A DNA stretch of 64,000 nt from Heterohyrax brucei (Eukaryota > Chordata > Mammalia > Hyracoidea > Procaviidae), in the NCBI GenBank assembly GCA_028571685.1, contig CM053152.1, positions 20,902,001 to 20,966,000 of the forward strand. Direction: 5' to 3'. The translations under genes were made by a program, and so were the position numbers. Under the pieces are notes generated by a model that was not told where the DNA came from, made no database searches, and was given only the letters and a program-made list of their open reading frames with translations. Shown here in pieces: positions 1-12,300 of this stretch; the stretch's first letter is position 1; each line of letters begins with the position of its first letter.

Positions 1-108
1 AACATAATGCACACAAGCCATCACAGTCTATTTAATAAAAATATTTAATGCTGCCAAGAAATATAAAAATACAGTAGGAATGGCAGAATACAAAGTAGTC
101 TCCCCTAA

Positions 109-114
109 TTTATT
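109..114 (-). promoter_or_regulatory. Candidate poly(A) signal for the TC45 transcript
   Basis: TTTATT on the plus strand reads AATAAA on the minus strand, about 260 nt after the TC45 stop. ATTAAA variants also occur at 44-49 and 31-36, in the same A/T-rich stretch. Which one is used, or whether the 3'UTR continues past the window edge, cannot be told from sequence alone. Confidence 0.3.
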
Positions 115-371
115 TCTCTTATATCTTTCTACATTTCACACACGCATTAAAAAAACACTGATACATCAAATTAAAGGATTCTGCAAAGTCTTCTGCTGGT
201 GGGTGCTCTTCATTCCCTGGATGTAAAGTTTACTTTGTAAACAGACAGCTGTGAGGCAATCTACAGGTCTATCAAGCCTCACTTTAGTTTCCGGAGTGGG
301 CTTCAGGTCTTGCTTTGCACATCAATTGTTCAAAATTTTATAGTTGCGGAATATTCTCAAGTCATGAATAC

Positions 372-393
372 TTAGGTGTCTGTCAATCTTGGC
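372..393 (-). CDS. PTPN2: PTPN2 exon 10, TC45-specific terminal coding segment (PRLTDT tail)
   Basis: Reading the minus strand, an acceptor (gttttag) ends at 394 and is followed by 22 coding bases. One G completes the Arg codon begun at the exon 9 donor (AG|G). It is followed by codons for Pro-Arg-Leu-Thr-Asp-Thr and a TAA stop at 374-372. This hexapeptide is the known C-terminus of the 45-kDa nuclear form, which lacks the hydrophobic ER tail. The coding part is too short for an ORF scan and was found by searching for the expected tail. Everything below 372 is 3'UTR running to or beyond the window edge. Confidence 0.93.
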
Positions 394-3300
394 CTAAAAC
401 ATAAAATGAGAGTCATCTATTCAATTCATATTCACCAGACTGACACAGATACACACAAACATAAAAAGACTAACAATGAACTAAAAAGGCAGCAAAAACT
501 CATTTCAACATACCACAGTCAATCGTATGAAGGCTTCCCTGTCGCTGTGGTAAGACTGCTTAAGTGTTCAACTTTCACACAGAGTGTGTGAGGTAGACTC
601 ATGTTCAAGAACCATTAACTCCTCTTCTTCAAAGATTACTTTTAATTTTTTAGGTCATCTTTTATTACTCTTAACATCAAGAAATGACCCCCCACTGAGA
701 TACTGGCAGGCTGACACGTTTAAAAAAAGTACCCACAACATATATTACAAGATTATATAGTATGTGGTAGACTTTGGAATCCAATCTAGACCTCCACCGT
801 GTAACACAGCTAAAAGTATTATCAATGAAATGTTGGAAAATAAAGTGAGTTTATATTTTAACATCACAGACTATTAGCATAATGCTTTTCTGGTCCAAAG
901 GATAATACTGATGAAGTGACATATGTAAATCACTATCAATACGAAAGAGACATAAAAGATTTATGGCACTTTAATGCCCCAAATGAAAAAGCATTAGATA
1001 AATGAAATGACTACCGTAAAGGCAGATTTAAGTTTCTGATGTTGTTTCACAGTATTTACAAATAACTGAACATTTGGGGAAGGCAAATACTATCTATACT
1101 CTTCCTCTAACTCCCTTCACTAACCCAAATCTAAATACTTGGCATTGTATTCCCTTGTATATAAACAGGAAATATAAAACACATCCACACATTCAACTAA
1201 AACATTTAATCCAGAACACAACACATACAGATACTATAAATTAGGCTTCTTCCTGCCCACTGACTGGTTCCTTCCTATCAAGCAGGCACTAAGCACTCTG
1301 GTGTTCCGGATATCCCTTTTCTCTGATTTTTTTTTTTTTTTTAAACATTTTTGGAGAAATGTTAAATCTTCAAGACACCACTCTTATTTGTGGGTCACAG
1401 ACACTACCAAGGATGCTATTAGTGAACTTCCAGAATCAAGAACCAAAGTAGTGGAAGCAATGAAAGGCACTTTCTCTAGTTACTGTGCCTGCAAAACACA
1501 CATTTTTCACTCATTCAGAAAAGTCAGCTCTTTAAAACAAAGGATCTTAACTCAATCAACCAAAGTGAATAAAATAATGATACAGAGAATTTTATAACAT
1601 TTCAGTGGTGGTTGAAACAGCTTTATAAAATTTTGGGGGGCGGAATTTGATTTGTTTCACTTTAACAATAAAGAGAATTAAATTGGATTTTAACAGATAA
1701 GAGTAGTTGTCTAACATTTTCCCATTTAAAAGACTGGTGGTGTGACATAATGAAAAACAAGCATTTAAGTTCTGGAATTAGTGAAGTTTGAATCAGCTCT
1801 GTCGTGTGCAAGCTGTGCAGTCTGGGCAAGGTACTTACCCTACACTCAGTTTTCTTACTTGAAAACAGGAAAAACGCTGTCTACCTAGAAGAGGTGCTTA
1901 TAAATTAAAAGTCAGTTGTTGTGGAGTTGACTTCAACTCATGACGACTCCATGTAGCTCAGTAGAATGTGCTCCACTGAGTTTTTAAATGCTGATTTTTC
2001 AGAGCACTAAGCCTGTCTTCCAAGTTGCCGCTGGGTGGACTTGAACCTTCAACTTTTGAGTTAGGAAATGAGTTGGGAACCATTTGTACCACCCAAGGAC
2101 TCCACTTAAAACTTAGATAATTCAAAATGCAGATTAAATTGAGGTTATGTATTTAAAATGACTGACGGAATTGTAGGTGTTCCATTTACGCTGTCCTCCA
2201 GTAGTGTGTTAAAAAGGTACTTAGCACTGGATATGGGGACACACAGTAATGCATGTGGTTGTATACTTTATTATAGTTATATGTATGAGGCTGTCCCACA
2301 GGTGTCTTTTTAAAGGGACAGGGTAAAGAGTAGACAAGAGCTGATTGAGTGGGTACCAGAAGTACAGAGTGGAAAAGTAAAGTGTGCTACCACAGGATGG
2401 GGACAGCAAACAGATTTATAGAGAGGTGAGTACCTGGGGTTTTTATAGAAAATTGACTTGGGTGGTAAACTATCCTTAATCACAATAAAAAATTAAAAAA
2501 ATTTTAAAAAGCACTTACTTAGCAAAGATGAACTATCATTTATAACTAAATGAAACACAGTGTGGTTTTCTTCTTAAGAGTTAAGGTGAAAGTAAAATGA
2601 GTTAAAAAAGTAAATGAAGCAAGTCAGGGTTGGTATTGTATTTAGATAAGGCTGTCCTCACAAGCTGCCAACAGTCTTTATGCTGGAATGGCAGGAGGAT
2701 CAAGTATGTGAACACAGCATTTCTATTACTTTCTAAAGTGATACAAAGTCAAACTTCACCAAAAGTAGTTTTTGCCCCTACATATTCATACTACTATTTT
2801 ATGGAAATAAAGTGACCAAACCACTGCCCTTACAGTAAAATAACTGTACCCAGGTTCACTCTCCGGAATTCACCAAACACCAAATAACCAAGTTTTTATA
2901 TGGTAGTAATTTGAAGGTATAAACAGTGTCTGAAAAAAAAAATCTATGCCAAATTACAGTAACAATAAAGAATAATTTGACATATTTTTCTCTTTAAAGT
3001 GGTGTCTACTAGGAAAAAAAAAAGTTTGAGAAATTTTTCTAAGAGCTCCCTAAAACATATAATGTAGACGTGAGAGTATTAAAGTAGACTTTGTAAGTAA
3101 CATTCTGAGTTCTGTAATTCCCATATTCTACGCTAAATTACAAAACCCAAACTGAAAGAACTCATAAGATTCAACTTTTTACTTCATCTGATGACCAAAG
3201 GTGGTCAGGGCCCTTAAAAGTTACTGAAAAGACAAAGTCTCTCAAACCAAGTAAGCATCTCATGAGACCGACTGCTTATACTTAAAAATGCCATGATAGA

Positions 3301-6300
3301 AAAAGAACATGTATGTCAATGAAGAAAAACTTCTTCCACAGGACAGCAATCCTTGCAGAGTCAAGTAGCAAAAGAAGAGAATCATTTATCTAGAAAGTGT
3401 TGACAGAAAGCACTTAACGCTTTTCATGGAATCATCTGAAAACTCCTGTGTTGAGGGAAAAATGATATAGTCAAACACACTCTTTTCCTTAGGACTTTTA
3501 GAAAACTACTCAAGAAGATTGAAAAAAAAAAAAAAGCTTAACTTCCCAAATCTACACCAACAATTCAACAGCTTTATGAGAGCCAATCATGAAGAAAAGA
3601 GCAATAAATGTTCCCTATATGTATTTGAGATACCCTGTAGAGTAGGAACTGATGAAAGTTTACATAATGGGAATTTTTCTCCACTAATGTGTGGTATCAT
3701 TTAGATCCACTCCACCAATAGGAGACAGCTCACACACCCACTGCTCTAAGGGCTGTTGGTGCTGCTGTCTTGTCACACTGCTTTCAAGACAGGTATACAG
3801 ACAAATGGAATTAAATACAAACAAATGAACTGGGGGAGAAATATGAACAAAGTCATTTCAACTCCAGAGTAAACCATCCAGAGAACAACCAAGACCTGTA
3901 TTTTAACAATTGGCAGTCAAGAAATCAAATGACATATTGTGCAAATCTGCTGTACAAGACCTCTTTGAAGTACTGGAAAGCAAAGATGTCACCTTGAGGA
4001 CTAAAGTGCACTTGACTCAAACCATGGTATTTTCAACTGCCTCATAAGCATGTGAAAGCCCATAATGAAGAAGGGAGACTGAATAACTGATGCCTTTGAA
4101 TTATGGTGTTAGCAAATACTGAATATACTACAGACTATCAGATGGACAAAGCTGTCCTGGAAGAAGTACACACAGAATGCTCCTCAGAAGCAAGGATGGC
4201 AAGACTTTGTCTCACTTACTTTGAACATTTTAGCAGAAGGACACCACACTTGGTAGTGTCATCAGAAACGTGGAAGACCCTCAATGAGATGGGCTAACAC
4301 AGAGACTGCACCAAGGGGCTCAAGCAAAACAACTATTGTAAAGATGACACAGGACCAGGCAGTGTTTAGTTACGTTTTACGCACGGTCACTATGAGTTGG
4401 AATTGACTACATGACATCTAACAATCTTATTATGTGGAAAAATGTTCCTATTTTCAAAATTTCATTTCTCACATCATGTGCTCCCATATCTAAATAAATC
4501 AAACCACATACTTACAGTCACAGCTTCTTACAGTAAGAGACTTCACTGCTGTTCCTGTATAACTAAAAATGCAAATCAGGCCTTCCAAACTGGGCATTCC
4601 CAGCTGAGGGTGGGGTGGGGTGTGTGCATGCCTCAAGTAGGGCTGGGTAAATTAGTGGCCTCATAGATGCCACCACTCCCCTCCACTATTATGCGCAACC
4701 TAACTGGTCTCTGAGAGAATCTCAGGCTCCCCCTGCCACTGCCCCCCTGCCTGTGTCCTAGTTATGCACTCTTTACTCCACCAGCAGAACCACCGGAACC
4801 TGCTACAAGTAAAAACTCATGTTTATGAAGTAACCCTAGATTTTTGCTTAAACATAGAAAGAAATGGACTATATAAATAATGGTATTAGGCTTAGACTAC
4901 TTCTTTTTCTTAAATGTCTGTTAAAAGTTGTACTCTGAAAGTTCAGGTAATAAGGTAAGACTAGCTATTTTCATATATGTACAATAACCAGGTACTCTAG
5001 AAATGTAGATACTTGTAAACTATACAATAGTCAATAAAAATGTTTCACTAACTATGAGGTTGTGATCTGTGTCTGTTTGTACAGAATCTAGCAAGAGATT
5101 ATTTTCTAAGAGGGAAATGAGTTGCAGCAGTCTCTGAGAATGGTGTAATTCTTACAAATACTAACATACACACACATAAAACTTGTCAACAGTAGCCCCA
5201 TACGAGGATGCTGAAATGCTAAAGATCTCTGGCTTACTATAGCTTAGTTATAATATCACCTACCTTATAAACTTGTTGTGAGGATTAAATAGGATAGATT
5301 AATACATGCAAAGTGCTTAAGCATTGTGCCTGGCCCAGAACAAATGATCAGTAAATAGCAGCCACCATCATTTTGCATTGATGCTGAAACCAAAGGAGGA
5401 ATTGATATAAAAGTTGGAGGACTCTTTCGCATCATAAACTAACTATTTTTTAAACAAAAATACATTTTTTTGATTCATACCATCAATTCCAGTTTATTTC
5501 AGACAAAAGGGGCAAGCCCATGTGCACATAAAATTAACTGAAAGACTCAGAGCCCTTTTCTTTGGCACCTGTTCAAGAGCTTTTTAAAAAGAGTATGATT
5601 ATTACCAAGTTTTTGGTTTTCTTTCTTTTACTTCTTTTCTCCTTTCTTGTCATTCTTGGGTAAAAACAGTAATACATAATGAAATGGCAAAGAACAAAGA
5701 GGTAGATGAAGTAAATGCATGCATCTCCTTTAAACACGAAAAGAGGTCTTTACATTTGTTTTAATGTTCTCTGACCACTTTCACATTTTATGTTAAGAAT
5801 GCAGGGAAAAAGTTATTTAATATGTGGATAAACTAAATCTGGACAATTGTAATTTTACATATTGTGTATGTGTAAGCACAGACAGAAATACTATATACTA
5901 TAGCATAATATAAACATAGGATAATTTAATATTTGGCTAAGCTCAGAAAGGATTATGTAACCAGTTCAAGAAACCAAAGATGGCGTCAAATCAAAAATTG
6001 CTGTTAGTTTATTATGAGGGAGGAATTAATATACCTTTCTTCTATGAAAACAATAACCTGTTATCTTCTTTCTAACTTAACCTATTCAAAAGGCTCTGCT
6101 ACCTCATTAAGATCAAACACAACAGAATCTGAAATTTGTTAAAAATAGAAGATATTATTAACACCCAAGGATGTATAATTTTTTGAAAGACACAGAACCT
6201 ACAGATGATGAATGTTTTTCCACTGTCTGTTATCCAGAAGGCAGGACAGTGCCTGTGTCCCATTCTTTGACTGGTAGACCCCATTTCACAGAGGTCAGGA

Positions 6301-9300
6301 TGATGGCAGCAGCATACACCAAAAATACTACTACTACTATTATTACTACTACTGGAAAATCTTCACACCATTTACAGCTTCTACTGTTTAACACTGTTTT
6401 GGAAGACCTCCTTGGAAATGAGATGATGGGCTCTTGTTGAAGTCCACCAGCAAGTGTCTACTACCTGACCTGGTGAATCACACTCAACACTGCAAGTGGC
6501 AAAGTACACCAATACTAGCATTTGTTTCCTGTAAGTGTTTACAGGTCTTGATGCCTGAACACATGTTCAATGGATACAGAAGGCAAAGTCCCTCTTATCT
6601 CTTCTTAATTTGTAAGTTACAGAACACAGTGATATTAAATTAGGGCACAGACACAATTTAAAACATAGTAACACCTACATAGGAGCACTTACCTACATGG
6701 TAAGTGCTTAAAGTGCTCAGCTGCCGACTGGAAGGCTAGTGGTTTAAGCCCACCAGTTGCTCCACAGCAGAAATGATGTGGCAGTCTGCTTCTGTCAAGA
6801 CTACAGTGTTGCAAACTGTATGTGGGCAATTCTACACTCCTAATGGGTCACCAGGAGTTGGAATCAACACAAGGGAAAAGGGTTGTACCACCTACTTCCT
6901 AGTTTAAATAATTTCAGCATAATTTAACACATCCAAAATGCTACACAAATAAAGATATCTATCTAGATCAATGGTTTTTAAACTAAAAAAAAAAAGAAAT
7001 AAGAATGACCCCCTTTAAAATTCAAGCCTTATGCAGCAGTCTTACATAGCACATAAATAAACCACATATACTTTAAACCACAGAGGTGCTGTGGTTGAAA
7101 GTACAGGTTGGTAGCTTGAAGTCTTTCCCAGCTACCCCTAGATCATAATTTGAAAACCGCTGAAATAATGTAGCATTTGGGTCCCTCAGCAATTAAGCTA
7201 AAGTAACTAAAGTTTAAGTCAAACAAATTAAACAGTGCATGGAACACTGGGATCTGAAAAAAGGCTAGTCTTCAAGTGAGTGGTTAAATTCACCATACAA
7301 TATGCTATAAAAAATACTCAGTAAGAAGTTAAAGGGACATGTCAGGTTTGCACAAGATCATACTATTTATTGAAGCAGAAAATGTGAAAAATACGTCAAA
7401 ACTTCAGTCTACTAAACTGAAATCATGAATCATAAAATGCTGCTTCTTATTTCACAAATCATGATTTACCTCAATTATAAATTAGGGTAATTCCATCGAG
7501 ATTTCATGAAAATAAACAGTATTAACAGTGGGCTTTACAGAAACCAAGTTCTTTACAAAGTTTTGACCAACTGTCACCAGATATCCCTGTAAGGAGAATT
7601 TTCCTTCAAAAATAGGGAGTTTTTCTTTTTAAAACTGGGAAAACAAATTGTAAATATAAAAGGAATATTAATATGTAGTAAAAATTGCTGATTCAGATTT
7701 CTAACTGCTTGTATCAAACTCTTCTATAGGAAAATGGAAACACTGTCCAGCACAATTAAACCAACATACAATTTATTATTTTACTATAACAGATTTTTGA
7801 AATTGGGCCTTTGAAAAGCATATTAACTGCAAAAGTAAGATCAAACATGTAGTTATAAAATACATTTATCCTGAAGTGACTAAGAATATAAAAACGTTGA
7901 TGCCTATGTCAAGAGTACATTACACATTACACACACTACTTCAAGGTCATTTTCTTTTCATTAATACTGTAGACAAAACTTTAGTATTTATTGCTTATAT
8001 CCAGTGCATGTGTAAATCTCAACAGCCTCCAAAACCAAATCCCTGCGATTTAAAGACTTTTCAGCGTGGCCAGGTGACATGCACCACTTAACAGGTGTAA
8101 GTGCAGCTGCAAAGTGCACCAACTCTGACAAATGCCAATGCCTGTACTTGACAGAGCTGCTTACAGATCAGCTTTCAGAGGGACCTGTGGGGAGGGGTCC
8201 TGAGACGCTGGACTCAAGACTGCATGTATCACTTATACGGTTGATGTCTAGTCTACTGCACCACTTTTGGAGCATGAGGAGCTTGCTGCTAACAGAGAAA
8301 CCCTTGTGATTAACGCAGCACTGTCAGTGGCTACTGCAGAAGCTTGCTGGACAGAACTGTTTACAGGACATTTTGTTGAAAAAACAGCACCCAGCCAACA
8401 AAAGCGCCAACCAAAAGGACTGACACAAACCCAGTCTTAGTGAGAATAGGTTGCCAATATAACCACCTTTTTCTTTTTCGTTCAGTTTCATTTAGCCTCT
8501 GCTTCATCTGTTGCACCTTCTGAGCCGTGTTAGCTTTTCTGTCCTCTCGAATACGCTTCCGTAGAGCACTGTGAGTAAAGAAAAACAAATAAATGGAAGT
8601 GCAAAACAGAATTACTTTAATAATAAAGACATAAGCTCAAATAAAACCATACATATTCTACATATTTTTGATTTCAATCAAACACTGAAACAAAAAACAG
8701 GAAAAAGAATCAATATTCTAAATGATTTAGAGATACACTCAGAATTTAGCAGTAATTTCTGGTACAGTTTTATATTACTAAGTACTTTTATTAGGACCTA
8801 GAAGTAAGCAAGATGTTTTCCTTTGAAATCACGGCTGTCAGTTTCTTTCTTGCATCACCCCCTTAAAAAAACAAAACAAAGAACTATGCCACTTAAGCTA
8901 CATAATCTCCTATGACCATGGTCCCCTCAGCCCTCAGCCCAGTAACGTCGTCCCTCAGGGAGTGCAGAGCTATCTGTGAAGCCTCGGTGACTGTCCTTAT
9001 CAAGCTGGGCTAACTTCCTCAGTACTAAGTACTGACTTACCGTTCACTACACATTTCCACTTACCTACCGGTCCCCGCCCTCATAACTGTCAAGATTGTT
9101 TCTTTCTGTATGTAAATCTTTTCGTGAGTTTTTACAACAGTGGTCTCATATGGTATTTGTTCTTTTGTGTTGACTTATTTGTCTCAGTATAATGCCTTCC
9201 AAATTCATCCATGTTGTGAGATGCTCAGTAAATTCATCCTTGTTCTCTATGTTGCATTAAGTATTGCATCATGTGTATCTAACACACCTTGTTAATCCAT

Positions 9301-12300
9301 CATACCTAGGCTGTTTCCATCTTTTGCTACTGTAAACAATGCTGCAATGAGCATGAGTGTGCATATGCCTATTCCTGTAATGGCTATTATTTTCCTAGGA
9401 TACATTCCTATGTCTTTCCCTCCTTTTTAAGTGGTCATCCTGGGCAGCACCAGGAGGATAAATTGGTTCTCCAAGCATCTGTTTTCATGTTTACATTTGA
9501 CCTTTCACAAATTCCCTGATAAAAGCCATGTGTTTCATATTTTCATAACTTGTGCTATGATAGCTTCTATTGCCCTTTTTGACTAAACATATCTCCAGTT
9601 CTTATTTTCCTATCCAACACAGGCTTTTTGTTTCAATGTAAGTTCTTTTAACTCTCAAAATAGAAATTTCCTAGGATTATAAAAAGAAGGATAGCCAATG
9701 ATAACATGTTAATTTACTGTTTCTTTTAAAACATCTCACAAAATACCTCCTCTTTTATCTCACCATTTGCTTATATTACGGCAAAAACCTAACTGGTTTT
9801 TCTGCATCCAAATATATGATAGATATGCGGTGGATTTAATCTGTATTTCCCTAACAGCTAATGATGAAACCCTGGGGACATAGGGGTTAAGTGCTATGGC
9901 TGTTAACAAAACAGGTCAGCAGTTTGAATCCACCAGTGATCCTCAAAAACTCTACTGGCTAGTCTGCTCTGTTCTATAGGGTTGCTATGAGTTGGAATTG
10001 ACTAGGTAGCACTGTTTTTTGTTTCTTTAACACTGTAATATGGTAATTCTTACAAATTTCCTAACATATTGAGTTACCTGTTGGGAAAATATAGAAGTGA
10101 ACGTATAAAGTACAGGAGACCTTTAACTATTTTTATGATCTATTCTGAAAGCCCCATATAACAAATATGTCTCCAGCATTAAATTTCCCACATGAAATTC
10201 ATACAGAAATACAGAAGTGAGGACATACAGAGCTCATTCACTCTGCTAAGCAACTTGTCTTCAGGATACTAGTCTCCTAATATGTATGATAATATGAACC
10301 TTAGAAATATTAATAATTTTTCATTAAAAATCTGAATAGCTAACTTATTCATATGGATAAAAAAAGTATAAGAGGACATCTTTTGGGGTTGAGGCTTCTT
10401 TTCTTGCAAATAATGGAATTAAGTTTAAGTATTTATTTAAGAACTTTACAATTTTAATAAAGATCTATCAACCACATTAGAACTATCTATACAACTGTAC
10501 CAGTATCAGTCTCCAGTGTTCATACTATTTATTTTCTGTGCCTCACCTTTTTAGAAACTAATGGCATTAATTTCTGTATTAATCTATATTATAAGCATTT
10601 TAACAGGCTTTTGTCTGCAAGTAATGGCTTCTTAATAAAACTGAAAGCTCTTTGGGAACAATAATGTCATCACATACTACCTTAAATCCCCCTTGGTAAT
10701 TAATATACAGCTACATCAACCCAATAACCAAAGGGCCTCAATGACTTTATATACACACTTGTAGCAAGCTCACCTCTCACTTTTTTCCTCTAAAGTATCA
10801 TGTGTTTTAGAGGACAGTCCTGTACACCTGTCACTTGTAAGTTTTCCTTCTTCTAAGCTCATTCTGTTCCCATTGTATCTTTCAGTCACTATTTTGGTTG
10901 GTGAATGATCAAAAGCAGGAGACAAGTCTTCCTTAGAAAGTTCTTTCCACCGTTTCTAGGCAGGAAGAGAAACGAAAAAGAAATGCAAACACTGAAAATT
11001 TGCTTTCCCTTGAATAAACAGGATTTATGCACTAAAATTCCATATTTAACTTAAGAAAAACCTGCCATGCTAACAGACTAATGGAGGAAGAAAAAAGCAC
11101 TTTACTACACCACAACTCTCCCAGATACCTATATTTTAAGTTCAGAAATTAAAAATAAACCATTTAATATTTATGTGTATCAGTTTACAGAAGAACACAA
11201 TAATCATAACAAAACAGAGTGGCTTTTTTCCTGTTTTTGACAAACTTTATATTAGTCATAGAAAGACAACTGTAGCCCAAGCTAGATTGTGCTTGACTCC
11301 TAATCCACAGGTGTGTAATATCTGACATAGGGACCAATATGGCATTTCTTTTATCTGGTCTAACAGTGATATATAACTGTGAGATCTCCAAACAGGTCCA
11401 CTGGATGTCAAAAGGACTTTCATTTGATTGTCTCTACAGGTCTATTAGCACCTAAAGGAAACTGGATCACCACTTAGGAAGGGAAAATTCCTCTCATACT
11501 TGCCTGTGTGCTTCAGAGCAGATGGCAACAGAAGGCAGGACTCTGGCCAAGAAGAAGAGAACCGTTTCTTCACCTATGAAACAGGAACCTATCACCTACC
11601 ATGCGAAGCTATTTAGTGACCAATATGAAAATAAAAACTCTCACAACTGGGCCATTAAGTAACGCTTTGAAGTTGTCAGAGATTTCATTTCCCTAGGTCC
11701 ACAATCAATGCCCATAAGCAGCAATCAAGAAATCAAAAGACACACTGCATTGGGCATATCTACGGCAAAACAAAGATGCCACTTTGAGGACTAAGTGATC
11801 CAACTCTGACTGAAACCATGGTATTTTAAATCATCTCATATGCATGTGAAAGCTGGATAATGAATAAGCAGAATGAAGAACTGATGTCTCTGAATTATAG
11901 TAACTGGCAAAGAATACGGAATATACCATGGACTGCCAGAGAAATGAACAGATCAGTCTTGGAAGAAGCACAGCCAGAATGCTCTGCAGAAACAAGGATG
12001 GCAAGACTTCATCTCACATACTTTGCATGTGTTATCATGAAGGCCTAGTGCCTGAAGGACATCACGTTTAGTAAAGCATACCACAAAAAACAAGATTATA
12101 AAGATGACACAGGACTGTTCTGTTATGCAGAGTTGCTAAGAAATGGAACAGACATGAAAGCACCTAACAACAAGATGCACATATGAAAGTGCCTAGTGTG
12201 GTGTCTGGCCAATGTTCAAGAGAGAGAAGAGGAAGAAGAGATGTAAAGTATATCTGGGTCCTGAAAATGAAAGCAGGGACAACTGTAAAGGCTAGATAAG

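Larger units (their letters stand above)
394..8466 (-). other. PTPN2: PTPN2 intron 9 (TC45 splice form), including the TC48 3'UTR at its start
   Basis: This 8.07 kb intron is removed only in the TC45 form. For TC48 the region just below 8361 is 3'UTR. It holds two MIR fragments (about 1765-1905 and 5245-5375), SINE copies at 1911-2103 and 6695-6882, an RTE 3' fragment at 3908-4428 and an (ACT)n microsatellite near 6330-6355. The rest (394-1760, 2110-3900, 4430-5240, 5380-6690, 6890-7980) is A/T-rich and I recognise nothing further in it. It contains no credible independent gene. Confidence 0.85.
8569..10773 (-). other. PTPN2: PTPN2 intron 8
   Basis: This 2.2 kb intron runs from donor GAGAG|gtgagc to acceptor ttactcacag|T. 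It holds an old L1 3' fragment (about 9040-9440, minus) and a SINE (9867-10024, plus). I recognise nothing in 8570-9040, 9450-9860 or 10030-10770. Confidence 0.93.

Noticed and set aside
7065-7165. Possible SINE fragment
   Set aside because: Shares 'cacagaggtgctgtggttga' with tRNA-like heads but no tail or B-box; not strong enough.
8079-8309. 76-residue plus-strand frame
   Set aside because: Lies opposite the TC48 3'UTR; no domain or start context to support a gene.
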